Assembly (NCBI RefSeq): GCF_009834765.1
Contig: NZ_WVHP01000002.1
Coordinates: forward strand, 186,001 to 250,000
Source of the DNA: Saccharibacter sp. EH611
GTDB lineage: Bacteria > Pseudomonadota > Alphaproteobacteria > Acetobacterales > Acetobacteraceae
Reading direction: 5' to 3'
DNA: 64,000 nt
Position numbers and translations under genes: made by a program. The notes below the pieces were generated by a model. It ran no database searches. It saw only the letters and a list, made by a program, of their open reading frames with translations, and was not told where the DNA came from. Shown piece after piece: positions 30,097-38,976 of this stretch; position 1 is the first letter of the stretch, and every line of letters begins with the position of its first letter.

Positions 30097-31394
30097 TGAC
30101 CGCTACTTCTTCTCAACAGCACCTCCAGATTGAACAGCTTGGTCATTCTGGGGACGGTCTTCTCCGTTACGAAGGGCAGGTTTTCTATATTCCGGAGACC
30201 CTTCCCGGAGAGAAGGTGCATGTCCGCTTTAACGGCTCACACTGTGACCTTTTGGCACGCGAGAGCGATTCGCCTGAGCGCGTTACCCCCGTATGCGCGC
30301 TTGCAGAGCCGTGTGGTGGCTGTACGCTGCAACATATGGCTCTTCCAGCCTTATTAGACTGGAAGATGTCACGCGTACGCAACGCGCTTCAAGCGGCGGG
30401 ATACGTCTCCTTACCCACACCAACATCGTTTCAAACACCATCCCATTCCCGTCAGCGCCTTGATGCCGCGCTGCAACGGGTCGATGGCGGCATGGTGCTC
30501 GGGCTACATCAGCGCGGGGGCGACCCGGTCAATATGACGGAATGCGCCCTTATTCATCCACGTTTAATGGCTCTTCTTGAGCCATTGCGAGACGTACTAT
30601 CAGGGCTAGGGGCTTTAACGGGACGCGGCGGAATCGCGATCAATCTTCTTGAAAGCGGCCCCGATATTACACTCGAAACACCGTCTCCTCTCTCAAGCTC
30701 AGACCGCCGTAAATTGGCTGACTTTGCGCGCACCCACGCGATTCCACGTATCACGTGGCGTGCCGCCCCCGGCAAAGAGATGGAAACCGTTGTACAATGG
30801 AGCCCTGTCTTCCACTCTTTCGCTGGCGTTAAAGTCGCGCCCCCTCCGGCAACCTTTTTGCAAGCCACACGTGAGGCTGAACAGAGCATTGTGGATGCTG
30901 TGCTTAACGCCCTTCCCTCTCTCAACCGCAAAGATCGCCTCGTCGAGCTTTATGCCGGTTGTGGTACGCTTACCTTCCCGTTGGCCCAAAAAGGGCATGT
31001 TAAAGCCTATGAAGGCAGCGCTGAAGCGATGATGGCCTTACGCAAAGCAACTCACGGGACGCGTGCAGAAGGAGAAGTGCGTGACCTCAACCGTCAGCCA
31101 CTCCTGCCCCATGACCTAAAAAGTGCACGTGCTGTCATCCTTGACCCTCCCTATAATGGAGCGGGAAAGCAGCTTTCGCCCTTAGCGCGTTCTGATGTGA
31201 AGGATATTGTCTATATCAGCTGCAATCCAGCAGCACTCACCAAAGACCTTGCACCGTTACACAAGGCTGGTTTCCAAATAATCGATTGGCACGTGGTTGA
31301 CCAGTTCTTATGGTCGAGCGATGTTGAGACGGTTATTACGCTCTCGCGTGATGCAAAGCGTCTTAAAAAGATCGAAAAAAAGCGGAAGGGCTAA
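30096..31394 (+). CDS. 23S rRNA (uracil-C5)-methyltransferase, RlmD/RumA family
   Basis: 432 residues. SAM-dependent methylation of a uracil in RNA. A TRAM-like RNA-binding domain spans about 8-58, followed by Cys67, Cys73 and Cys76 (Fe-S ligands, with Cys near 152). The SAM site is ELYAGCGTLTFPLA, the catalytic base region DPPYNGAG, and the nucleophile Cys376 in ISCNPAAL. Which uracil (1939 or 747) is modified cannot be told. The ATG overlaps the helicase stop by one base, indicating translational coupling. Confidence 0.9.
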   Translation: MTATSSQQHLQIEQLGHSGDGLLRYEGQVFYIPETLPGEKVHVRFNGSHCDLLARESDSPERVTPVCALAEPCGGCTLQHMALPALLDWKMSRVRNALQAAGYVSLPTPTSFQTPSHSRQRLDAALQRVDGGMVLGLHQRGGDPVNMTECALIHPRLMALLEPLRDVLSGLGALTGRGGIAINLLESGPDITLETPSPLSSSDRRKLADFARTHAIPRITWRAAPGKEMETVVQWSPVFHSFAGVKVAPPPATFLQATREAEQSIVDAVLNALPSLNRKDRLVELYAGCGTLTFPLAQKGHVKAYEGSAEAMMALRKATHGTRAEGEVRDLNRQPLLPHDLKSARAVILDPPYNGAGKQLSPLARSDVKDIVYISCNPAALTKDLAPLHKAGFQIIDWHVVDQFLWSSDVETVITLSRDAKRLKKIEKKRKG

Positions 31395-31408
31395 TCCCCT
31401 CCGCTTTT
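31380..31408. terminator. Bidirectional terminator between rlmD-like gene and sufA
   Basis: AAGCGGA and TCCGCTT, extended by GGG/CCC around single mismatches and a short loop, with TTTT after the stem on the plus strand and five A before it (T-run on the minus strand). The stop codon of the methyltransferase lies in the loop region. Confidence 0.8.
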
Positions 31409-31424
31409 CCATTTCGAGTGCGGT

Positions 31425-31781
31425 TTAGATGTGGAAACTCTCTCCACAGCCACACCGGCCTTTTTCATTCGGATTGGTAAAGGTAAAGCCCGATTCGAGG
31501 TCTTTCACCTCATAATCCATAACCGTTCCGATCAAAAAGAGCGTGGCTTTCTGGTCAACCAGTAGCGTGAGATCGTGATCCTGCACGTGCTCATCTCCCT
31601 TTTGCGGCTGATCGACAAAATCCATCTCGTAAGAAAGCCCCGAACAGCCTCGCTTACCCACGCTGATACGGAGAGTTTTTCCCTGTTGCGCTCCAGCATA
31701 CAGAGCACGCAGACGCTCTGCCGCCCGCTCTGTCATGCTCATCAAAGGTGGTAACGCTTTCTTTGGGGACGTTTCAGTCAT
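31425..31781 (-). CDS. sufA: A-type Fe-S carrier (SufA/ErpA family)
   Basis: 118 residues from the ATG at 31781, which has an excellent ribosome binding site (AAAGGGGGA); an upstream TTG is not needed. Accepts or carries nascent Fe-S clusters. The three ligand cysteines are Cys46 (GCSG), Cys110 and Cys112 (CGCGESF). It is the last gene of the suf operon, after sufT. Confidence 0.93.
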   Translation of the reverse strand: MTETSPKKALPPLMSMTERAAERLRALYAGAQQGKTLRISVGKRGCSGLSYEMDFVDQPQKGDEHVQDHDLTLLVDQKATLFLIGTVMDYEVKDLESGFTFTNPNEKGRCGCGESFHI

Positions 31782-31814
31782 CTCTGTTCCCCCTTTCTCC
31801 GTCAAAACATCACA

Positions 31815-32249
31815 TTAGAACATATTAAGCGCTAAACGCGCATTATCACTCATACGACTCATATCCCACGGCGGATCCCATACAACGTCCACCTTCACCT
31901 TCTTAACCGTTGCGACCGACAGCACCGCATAACGAATCATCTGAGGAAGTTCTTGAGCACTGGGGCAATTCGGCGCCGTAAGCGACATTTCAATATGCAC
32001 GCGACCATCATCATGAAGGTCAATCGCGTAGATCAAACCCAGCTCGTACACATTGACGGGAATTTCTGGATCATACACCGTCTCAATCGCCGCGATGACC
32101 TCTTCCTGTGTTGGCGGAGCGTCAACGGGCGGAGGTACAAGCTGCTCATACCCATCAGGAAAAGGCTCAGGCACACCGGTTTTTTGGGTATCACGCTCAT
32201 CTTCTAAAGATGAGCCATTACCATTGTCATGAACATTGGAATTCGTCAT
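31815..32249 (-). CDS. sufT: SufT, MIP18-family Fe-S assembly factor
   Basis: 144 residues from the ATG at 32249, preceded by GAGGGA and 7 bases after the sufS stop. DUF59/MIP18 proteins assist Fe-S maturation. YDPEIPVNVYELGLIY (59-74) and TAPNCPSA with Cys95 are diagnostic. Residues 1-45 are a polar extension. Position between sufS and sufA supports the assignment. Confidence 0.92.
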   Translation of the reverse strand: MTNSNVHDNGNGSSLEDERDTQKTGVPEPFPDGYEQLVPPPVDAPPTQEEVIAAIETVYDPEIPVNVYELGLIYAIDLHDDGRVHIEMSLTAPNCPSAQELPQMIRYAVLSVATVKKVKVDVVWDPPWDMSRMSDNARLALNMF

Positions 32250-32256
32250 CTTTCCC

Positions 32257-33468
32257 TCACGTGAGTAGTCCGTGTGCACGTTCAAGCCCTTCTACGAGTG
32301 CATCAATCTCGCTCAGACTCGTGTATAAGCCAAAACTCGCACGCGTCGTGGCATGCAATCCTAAACGTGTTAATAGCGGTTCTGCGCAATGTTGCCCAGC
32401 CCGTACAGCAATTCCTTGTTTATCCAAAAGAACCGCCAAATCATGCGGATGCGCCCCCTCCATTACAAATGAGAGCACCCCCCCTCTTTGAGCTGGCGCA
32501 CCAAGAATACGCATCCCTTTAAGAGAAGACAGACGCTCTGTCCCATAAGCCAGAAGCTCTTTTTCATGAGCCTCTATCCGGGAATGGCCAATTCCTTCCA
32601 CGAAACGAATGGCCGCTCCCAAACCGATCACTTCCAAAATAGGCGGCGTTCCTGCTTCGAAACGGTGCGGTATATCCGCCCAACTGACCGCATCAAATGA
32701 AACAGAACGGATCATCTCGCCTCCCCCCATAAAAGGTGGAAGCTCTTCAAGCAGTGCAGCACGCCCCCATACGGCACCAACGCCCGTTGGCCCGTAAAGT
32801 TTGTGCCCCGTAAAGACGATAAAGTCTGCACCACTCTCCTGCACATCAAGCTTTTGATGCACAATAGATTGTGAGGCATCAAAGATGATCGTTGCCCCAT
32901 AATGATGCGCCCGCTCCGCTAGATGCTTCGCCGGTGTGATCGTCCCCAACACATTGGACATGTGAGTGATAGACACCAACGCCACTTTTCCATCAGATAA
33001 AAGCTGCTCATAAGCGTCTAGGTCAAGGTCACCATCATCCTTAATCGGGACAATACGCAGCTCAACCCCTGTTCTTTCACGTAACATCAGCCAAGGCACA
33101 ATATTAGCGTGATGCTCCAGCTCTGAAAGAACAATCGCTTGCCCCGGTTTAACCCTCTCACCCAACGTATGGGCTAAGAAGTTAAAGCCTTCGGTACTGT
33201 TCTTCGTGAAGAAAACTTCCTGAGCACTGGGGGCATTAATAAAGCGCGCAACATCCTGACGCACTGCTTCATAGGCGACGGTTGTCCGTTCACTCATCGC
33301 ATGAAGCCCACGATGAATGTTCGCATAACAATGGCGCGCCGCTTCACTCATCGCATCAATAACAGCGTTGGGCTTCTGTGCAGAAGCCGCACTGTCGAGA
33401 TACACAAGCGGCCGCCCATGCACCTTTTCAGACAAAATCGGGAAGCAGGCACGCACATCATTATTCAT
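32257..33468 (-). CDS. sufS: Cysteine desulfurase SufS
   Basis: 403 residues. PLP enzyme that supplies persulfide sulfur from cysteine to SufBCD. The Schiff-base lysine is Lys223 in TGHKLYGPTG, the substrate histidine lies in SELEHHANI (about 119), and the persulfide cysteine is Cys361 in RAGQHCAEP. The start overlaps sufD by 8 bp. No sufE or sufU activator is encoded in this operon. Confidence 0.95.
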   Translation of the reverse strand: MNNDVRACFPILSEKVHGRPLVYLDSAASAQKPNAVIDAMSEAARHCYANIHRGLHAMSERTTVAYEAVRQDVARFINAPSAQEVFFTKNSTEGFNFLAHTLGERVKPGQAIVLSELEHHANIVPWLMLRERTGVELRIVPIKDDGDLDLDAYEQLLSDGKVALVSITHMSNVLGTITPAKHLAERAHHYGATIIFDASQSIVHQKLDVQESGADFIVFTGHKLYGPTGVGAVWGRAALLEELPPFMGGGEMIRSVSFDAVSWADIPHRFEAGTPPILEVIGLGAAIRFVEGIGHSRIEAHEKELLAYGTERLSSLKGMRILGAPAQRGGVLSFVMEGAHPHDLAVLLDKQGIAVRAGQHCAEPLLTRLGLHATTRASFGLYTSLSEIDALVEGLERAHGLLT

Positions 33469-34663
33469 GACCAGGGAAGCTCCTTAACAGATAGGCTTGT
33501 AGGCCCTCATCATCCAGCATTTCCACAGCTTCTCGTAAGAAGGCATTAATGAGTAGGGTTCGTGCCTTCTCTTCTGGAATACCGCGTGAACGCAAGTAGA
33601 AAAGCTGTTCTTCATCAAGCGCACCAACCGTAGCACCGTGACTGCATTTGACGTCATCAGCGTAGATCTCAAGCTCAGGCTTGCTGTTAATCTGCGCTTT
33701 TTCAGACAGCAGAAGCGCCTGATTCATCTGATAACCGTCCGTCTTCTGCGCGATTTGATCGACCAGAATCTTCCCCTGAAAGACACCCTGTGCCGCATCA
33801 GACAGAACGCTCCGCACCGTTTGGCGTGACGTACAGTCAGGAGCTGCATGATGAATAAGAGACGTCAAATCATTCAGCCGCGCTCCACCAACGAGCTGAA
33901 CAGCATTTACTGTGCTATTGGCATGAGGGCCTTGTAAGGTGCTGACCACTTCATGACGGGCCAATGCTCCTCCCTGGTTGAGGGTGAAGCTATTATAATT
34001 CCCGTGCTCTTCACTGTGCGCCGATACGATACCAAGATGAAAGGCCTCCTTGCTTTCCGTCTGCCGCTTCACATGACGGAAATGAGCCCCTTTGGCACAG
34101 TGGACGTCAAAGAGCGGGTTCGCAAGATAACGTCCCTCACCACCCTGCACGTCAAGCAACGTTAGAGAAGCGCCTTCTTCCAGCACAATGCTATGATGAA
34201 GATGCACTGAGACATCTTGTCCATCACATACACTCGCCAACACCACCAAGCCGCCATCAACACCAGCAGGCACACGCAGGTGCAGCCCATCTTGACGGAG
34301 CGCACCATTGAGCTGTGCGGAGAAGCGGTCTTTCAGCGCTTCATCCTCGAAAGAGGCTTGGTCATCAAGCTTCTCTCGCATGATTGACGCAGGAAGTTTG
34401 GTATAATCGGTATCTTCATACCCATTACCAAAAACCACGCAACCATCTGCTTCAGGCAAGGCTAAAGGCTTGAGCAAGGCCGTCAATCGCGCTGAAGAAA
34501 GCCGTTCTGGCGTGCGCCAAGCCACCCCATTTAAGGGCTGAAGAGACGTGTAATGCCAAGCTTCTACACGACGCGTGGGTAGCTCTTGCGTACCCAACAA
34601 CGCCGCCCGTGTTCCGGCCCGTTCTGTAAAGGCCGTCCACGCTTGTTGTGTCGTTTCACTCAC
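33461..34663 (-). CDS. sufD: Fe-S scaffold component SufD
   Basis: 400 residues. Forms the SufBC2D scaffold complex. RRVEAWHYTSLQPL near 30-43 and the C-terminal block with CSHGATVGALDEEQLFYLRSRG are conserved in SufB/SufD. The start overlaps the sufC stop by 4 bp (ATGA). Membership of the complex rests on operon context as well as sequence. Confidence 0.94.
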   Translation of the reverse strand: MSETTQQAWTAFTERAGTRAALLGTQELPTRRVEAWHYTSLQPLNGVAWRTPERLSSARLTALLKPLALPEADGCVVFGNGYEDTDYTKLPASIMREKLDDQASFEDEALKDRFSAQLNGALRQDGLHLRVPAGVDGGLVVLASVCDGQDVSVHLHHSIVLEEGASLTLLDVQGGEGRYLANPLFDVHCAKGAHFRHVKRQTESKEAFHLGIVSAHSEEHGNYNSFTLNQGGALARHEVVSTLQGPHANSTVNAVQLVGGARLNDLTSLIHHAAPDCTSRQTVRSVLSDAAQGVFQGKILVDQIAQKTDGYQMNQALLLSEKAQINSKPELEIYADDVKCSHGATVGALDEEQLFYLRSRGIPEEKARTLLINAFLREAVEMLDDEGLQAYLLRSFPGHE

Positions 34664-35430
34664 TCTGCTGCCTCAAGAAACTGCTTGTAGCCGTCTTTTT
34701 CCAGCTGTTTAGCGACTTCTGGGCCACCACTATGGATGATCCGCCCATTCGCCATCACATGCACACGGTCAGGCACGATATAGTCCAACAAACGCTGATG
34801 ATGGGTAATCACCAAGGAAGAGAAGTCTGGGCTGCGCAGAGAGTTGACCCCGTCTGCAACAATACGCAGTGCGTCAATATCCAGTCCGCTATCAGTCTCA
34901 TCCAAGATCGCTAAGGATGGCTTCAACAGACGCATCTGCAAGACTTCATTGCGCTTCTTCTCACCACCTGAGAACCCGACATTAACCGCACGCTTCAGCA
35001 TCTCTGACGACATGGACAAACGCGCTGTCTCTTCACGTGTCAGTTTCAAGAAAGAAACAGCGTCCAGCTCCTCTTCCCCACGAGCCCGGCGAACGGCATT
35101 CACCGCTGTGCGCAAAAAGTTCGCGTTATTGACACCCGGAAGCTCAACTGGGGCCTGAAAAGCAAGGAAAATACCCAACGCCGCGCGCTCTTCTGGCTCC
35201 AGTTCAAGGAGGTTCTGCTCCTTAAAGGAAACGTCACCAGCCGTCACCTCATAGTCCTCACGCCCGGCTAGGGTGTACGAAAGTGTCGATTTCCCCGAGC
35301 CATTCGGCCCCATAATGGCGTGGACTTCCCCTTTAGGAACGGAGAGGTCAACACCTTTGAGAATTTCCTTCGCTGTGCCATCCGCATCAATCTGCGCTTT
35401 AAGGCCCTTAATTGTTAGAAAATCGCTCAT
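34660..35430 (-). CDS. sufC: Fe-S assembly ATPase SufC
   Basis: 256 residues from the ATG at 35430, 4 bases after the sufB stop; a longer frame to 35490 would overlap sufB. Soluble ABC ATPase that drives the conformational cycle of SufBCD. Walker A is GPNGSGKST (41-49), the signature FSGGEKKRNEVLQ, and Walker B LAILDETDSGLD. The latter DETDSGLD is typical of SufC. Confidence 0.96.
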   Translation of the reverse strand: MSDFLTIKGLKAQIDADGTAKEILKGVDLSVPKGEVHAIMGPNGSGKSTLSYTLAGREDYEVTAGDVSFKEQNLLELEPEERAALGIFLAFQAPVELPGVNNANFLRTAVNAVRRARGEEELDAVSFLKLTREETARLSMSSEMLKRAVNVGFSGGEKKRNEVLQMRLLKPSLAILDETDSGLDIDALRIVADGVNSLRSPDFSSLVITHHQRLLDYIVPDRVHVMANGRIIHSGGPEVAKQLEKDGYKQFLEAAE

Positions 35431-35434
35431 TGTT

Positions 35435-36919
35435 TTAACCCACACTTCCTTCAAGGCTGATTTGAAGTAATTTTTGCGCTTCGACGGCAAACTCCATCGG
35501 GAGCTCTTTCAACACTTCTCGGCAGAAGCCATTCACAATTAAACCGACCGCTTCTTCTTCCGAAAATCCACGTGACCGGCAGTAAAAGAGCTGATCTTCA
35601 GAGATTTTGGAAGTTGTCGCTTCATGCTCAACCCGCGCTGTCATGTTCCGGCTCTCAATATAGGGCACTGTATGCGCGCCACATTGATCCCCAATGAGCA
35701 AACTATCGCATTGCGTAAAGTTCCGCCCATTGCGCGCCTTTGGCTGCATCCGCACCAGACCACGATACGTGCTGTCAGACTGCCCAGCGGAAATCGTCTT
35801 CGCCACAATCGTTGACCGCGTATCAGGCGCCAGATGGATCATCTTCGTCCCAGTATCAGCCTGCTGATGACGATTAGTCACGGCAACAGAGTAGAACTCC
35901 CCAACAGAACCTTTCCCGGCCAAAATACAGGATGGGTATTTCCACGTAATCGCGGAGCCTGTCTCAACCTGCGTCCAAGAAATGCGGGCTCTATCGCCTT
36001 TGCAGATCCCACGCTTGGTCACGAAGTTATAGATACCGCCCTTCCCCTCATCATCACCGGGATACCAGTTCTGGACGGTTGAATATTTGATGGACGCATC
36101 CTCCATCGCCACAAGCTCCACCACGGCAGCATGAAGCTGATTTTCATCACGCTGAGGTGCCGTGCATCCTTCAAGATAAGACACAGTAGCGCGGTCTTCA
36201 GCAATGATCAGCGTACGTTCAAACTGCCCCGTATTACGCGCATTAATGCGGAAATAGGTGGAAAGTTCCATCGGGCACCGCACGCCCTTCGGCACATACA
36301 CAAAAGACCCATCGGTAAAGACGGCTGAGTTCAAAGCCGTGAAGAAATTATCATTTTGCGGAACCACTGTTCCGAGATAACGCTGCACAAGTTCGGGATG
36401 CTCGCGGATTGCTTCCGAAATCGGGCAGAAGATCACCCCCGCTTCAGCGAGTTTCTTACGGAAGGTCGTCGCGACAGACACACTATCAAACACCGCATCC
36501 ACGGCAACAGGGGCGCGCGCTTCATCCGCGCCTTCCACGCCTGCAAGCAATTCTTGCTCATGCAAAGGGATACCAAGCTTTTCGTAAGTCCTTAAAAGCT
36601 CAGGATCAACCTCATCAAGACTCTTGGGGCCGGGCTTCTTCTTCGGCTGTGCGAAATAATGTGCGTCCTGATAGTCAATGTCAGGATAGTTGACCTTAGA
36701 CCAACGCGGCTCTTCCATTTTTTCCCACGAGCGAAACGCCTTTAAACGCCATTGCAGCATCCATTCAGGCTCTTCCTTGCGAGCAGAAATGAGACGAACG
36801 ATATCTTCGTTCAGTCCTTTCGGCGCGATGTCCATCTCAACATCTGTCTCAAAGCCCCACTCATAGCCTGAGTTTGCAAGCTTTTCGACAGTTTCACGGG
36901 TTTCCGATACAGCCGGCAT
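35435..36919 (-). CDS. sufB: Fe-S scaffold component SufB
   Basis: 494 residues, the normal length. Main scaffold on which the cluster is built. [38 protein letters not shown] and the C-terminal [24 protein letters not shown] are SufB signatures. It is the first structural gene, 12 bp after the Rrf2 regulator. Confidence 0.97.
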   Translation of the reverse strand: MPAVSETRETVEKLANSGYEWGFETDVEMDIAPKGLNEDIVRLISARKEEPEWMLQWRLKAFRSWEKMEEPRWSKVNYPDIDYQDAHYFAQPKKKPGPKSLDEVDPELLRTYEKLGIPLHEQELLAGVEGADEARAPVAVDAVFDSVSVATTFRKKLAEAGVIFCPISEAIREHPELVQRYLGTVVPQNDNFFTALNSAVFTDGSFVYVPKGVRCPMELSTYFRINARNTGQFERTLIIAEDRATVSYLEGCTAPQRDENQLHAAVVELVAMEDASIKYSTVQNWYPGDDEGKGGIYNFVTKRGICKGDRARISWTQVETGSAITWKYPSCILAGKGSVGEFYSVAVTNRHQQADTGTKMIHLAPDTRSTIVAKTISAGQSDSTYRGLVRMQPKARNGRNFTQCDSLLIGDQCGAHTVPYIESRNMTARVEHEATTSKISEDQLFYCRSRGFSEEEAVGLIVNGFCREVLKELPMEFAVEAQKLLQISLEGSVG

Positions 36920-36931
36920 AGTTTCCCCCTC

Positions 36932-37402
36932 TTAGCCAGAAACCACGATCTCTTCGGGTCTGGTTTGTTCTTTGTCTGCCGAACAGGTTGCCATCTTCTT
37001 ACACGGCCCTGGCGCTGCCATATCCGCTAAGGTGATACTCTCTAACGCTTGGCAGATGGCTTGATTGACCATGTCCCACTGTCCAGATAATCCGCACGTG
37101 TCTCCGTGTCCGCATTCACGTCCATCACAGCATGCTGTCACGGCAATCGGGCCATCAACACTTCGGATGACACGCGCAACGGAAATATCAGCAAGCGTTT
37201 CCGCTAAACGATACCCTCCCCGAGCCCCGCGGTAGGACACGACAAGTTCCCCGGCGGCAAGTCCTTTGAGAATTTTTGCCACGGTCGGCTCAGGCACGCC
37301 TGTTTCTTGGGCAAGCGTTGTTGCTGTTGCAAGCTCCCCTCTTTGTCCTAAACGGACGAGGATAACCGTTGCGTAATCCGCTAACTTGGACAGTCTTAAC
37401 AC
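36932..37402 (-). CDS. Rrf2-family regulator of the suf operon
   Basis: 156 residues from a GTG at 37402, so that the protein begins MLRLSKLADYATVIL, the usual start of SUF-associated Rrf2 regulators; the open frame extends to 37453. Winged helix at about 1-70, then cysteines at 91, 92, 97 and 103 that probably bind an Fe-S cluster. It likely senses cluster status and represses or activates the suf genes downstream. A further CKKMATC near the C-terminus is unusual. It is a relative of IscR but lacks the operon partners of the isc system. Confidence 0.9.
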   Translation of the reverse strand: MLRLSKLADYATVILVRLGQRGELATATTLAQETGVPEPTVAKILKGLAAGELVVSYRGARGGYRLAETLADISVARVIRSVDGPIAVTACCDGRECGHGDTCGLSGQWDMVNQAICQALESITLADMAAPGPCKKMATCSADKEQTRPEEIVVSG

Positions 37403-37571
37403 GATAGAAAACCCAGAACCTGTGAAAACGTATTTCAGACCTATACAGTCCACATTGATTCGAGATGGCCCATATGGTCTCTTAGGTCAAGATGTTTGGG
37501 AAAAATTATCCGTTAAAAGGCTCTATCGTCATAAAATATAACAGAATGTTAATAAGCTGTCTTCTTTATTC

Positions 37572-38846
37572 TTACAGTCTCGCCACTAGACCAAGGAGAG
37601 CCTCTAATAATCCTCCTACTAGAAACCCCACAACGGTTCCATTGATACGAATATAAGCAAGATCTTTGCCTACTCCGCGCTCCAAACGTGCTGCTAAACT
37701 AGGGCCATCCCATTTTTCCATCACGCGCGCGATCAACGCTGCGACCTCTTGGCGAATGCCCGCAATCATATGCACAGCACTCCGACTCACGATATGATTT
37801 ATTTTCGCTGAAAACTCTTTATCCTCACTCAGTATATCAATCACATGGTCAAGCAAAGCCTGAGAGACTTGGGCACTCCATCCATCAGAGCGTTGGCTAT
37901 CGTCCTCCGTCACTATCCGTAAACGCCGCCAAAGACTTCCCCACCATTCCTTAACAGCGTCATGTCCAAGAAAATCTGAAATATGTTCCATGACTCGTGT
38001 AAGCTGAGCTGGATCCTTCTCTAGCTGATCAATTTTCTCATTAACCCATGTGGTAAAACCGTGTCTGATATCAGAATCCATCGGATCGACACGCTCTAAT
38101 TCCATCTTCAACGCATTAAGCGCCTGAGACGCCACACGCCCCCCGATCGCCCAGCCAACAAAACGCCCGCCCTGCTCTCTCACCCTCTCTTCTACAAAAC
38201 GATGGAACTCAGGTTCATGTTGAACGACCAACTCTTTAAATTGAGAAAGGAAAAAAGAAAAAACCTCTTGATGAACATCAACATTCACCATCGCGCGTAA
38301 AACCCGCGCGACAAGTGGTGCAACGTCACGCCCATGAAGCAAGACAGGCAGAAGACGCCCTGCCAAGGCTGATCCACGTCCATCTTCCAAACGCTCCAAA
38401 AGGCCGGGAGTAATCCGCCGCATATTATCAACAACAGCATCGCGTGTTGTTGGGTTTTGGAGGGTTTTAACAAGAGCTTTTGAACAATCAAAACGTTCCA
38501 GCAACGCTGTTAAATCGTGCTCTGTAAAAAAATGCTCCGCGACAAAGCGCCCCATAGCTTGGCCAAGCTGCTTCTTTCGACGCGGTAAAATCGCCGTATG
38601 AGGGATCGGCAATCCCATAGGGTGCCGAAAAAGTGCCGTAACAGCGAACCAATCAGCTAAGCCTCCAACAACACCCGCACGCGCCCCTGCCTGTATCATA
38701 TCCAACACGACACTATGAGCATAAAGACGCTCCCAAATAGGCAAGCTACTTCCGACAGCCAGCCCTCCCATCCCGACTAAAAGCACCGTCGCGACCGTGC
38801 CTGGCCGTGACAGCCTACTTTGTTCTGGGGCGTGTGCTTCCGACAT
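37572..38846 (-). CDS. DUF445 family membrane protein
   Basis: 424 residues with a predicted membrane segment near 18-35 and another at the extreme C-terminus (about 400-420). GGLADWFAVTALFRHPMG and PHTAILPRRKKQLG are the DUF445 (YjiN) signature. The cytoplasmic or periplasmic middle region is mostly helical. Biochemical function of the family is unknown. It is divergent from ppc, 130 bp apart. Confidence 0.88.
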   Translation of the reverse strand: MSEAHAPEQSRLSRPGTVATVLLVGMGGLAVGSSLPIWERLYAHSVVLDMIQAGARAGVVGGLADWFAVTALFRHPMGLPIPHTAILPRRKKQLGQAMGRFVAEHFFTEHDLTALLERFDCSKALVKTLQNPTTRDAVVDNMRRITPGLLERLEDGRGSALAGRLLPVLLHGRDVAPLVARVLRAMVNVDVHQEVFSFFLSQFKELVVQHEPEFHRFVEERVREQGGRFVGWAIGGRVASQALNALKMELERVDPMDSDIRHGFTTWVNEKIDQLEKDPAQLTRVMEHISDFLGHDAVKEWWGSLWRRLRIVTEDDSQRSDGWSAQVSQALLDHVIDILSEDKEFSAKINHIVSRSAVHMIAGIRQEVAALIARVMEKWDGPSLAARLERGVGKDLAYIRINGTVVGFLVGGLLEALLGLVARL

Positions 38847-38976
38847 CCTTTGTCCTTTTATGCTCTTTTTCTTTTATAACATGCTCTTGAATGCACAGGA
38901 ATGGTTGCTTTCAATGGGGGATCGTGGAACATTCTACTCCTATTTCCTATCTTGAAAAACAACGAGATCAATCCCC

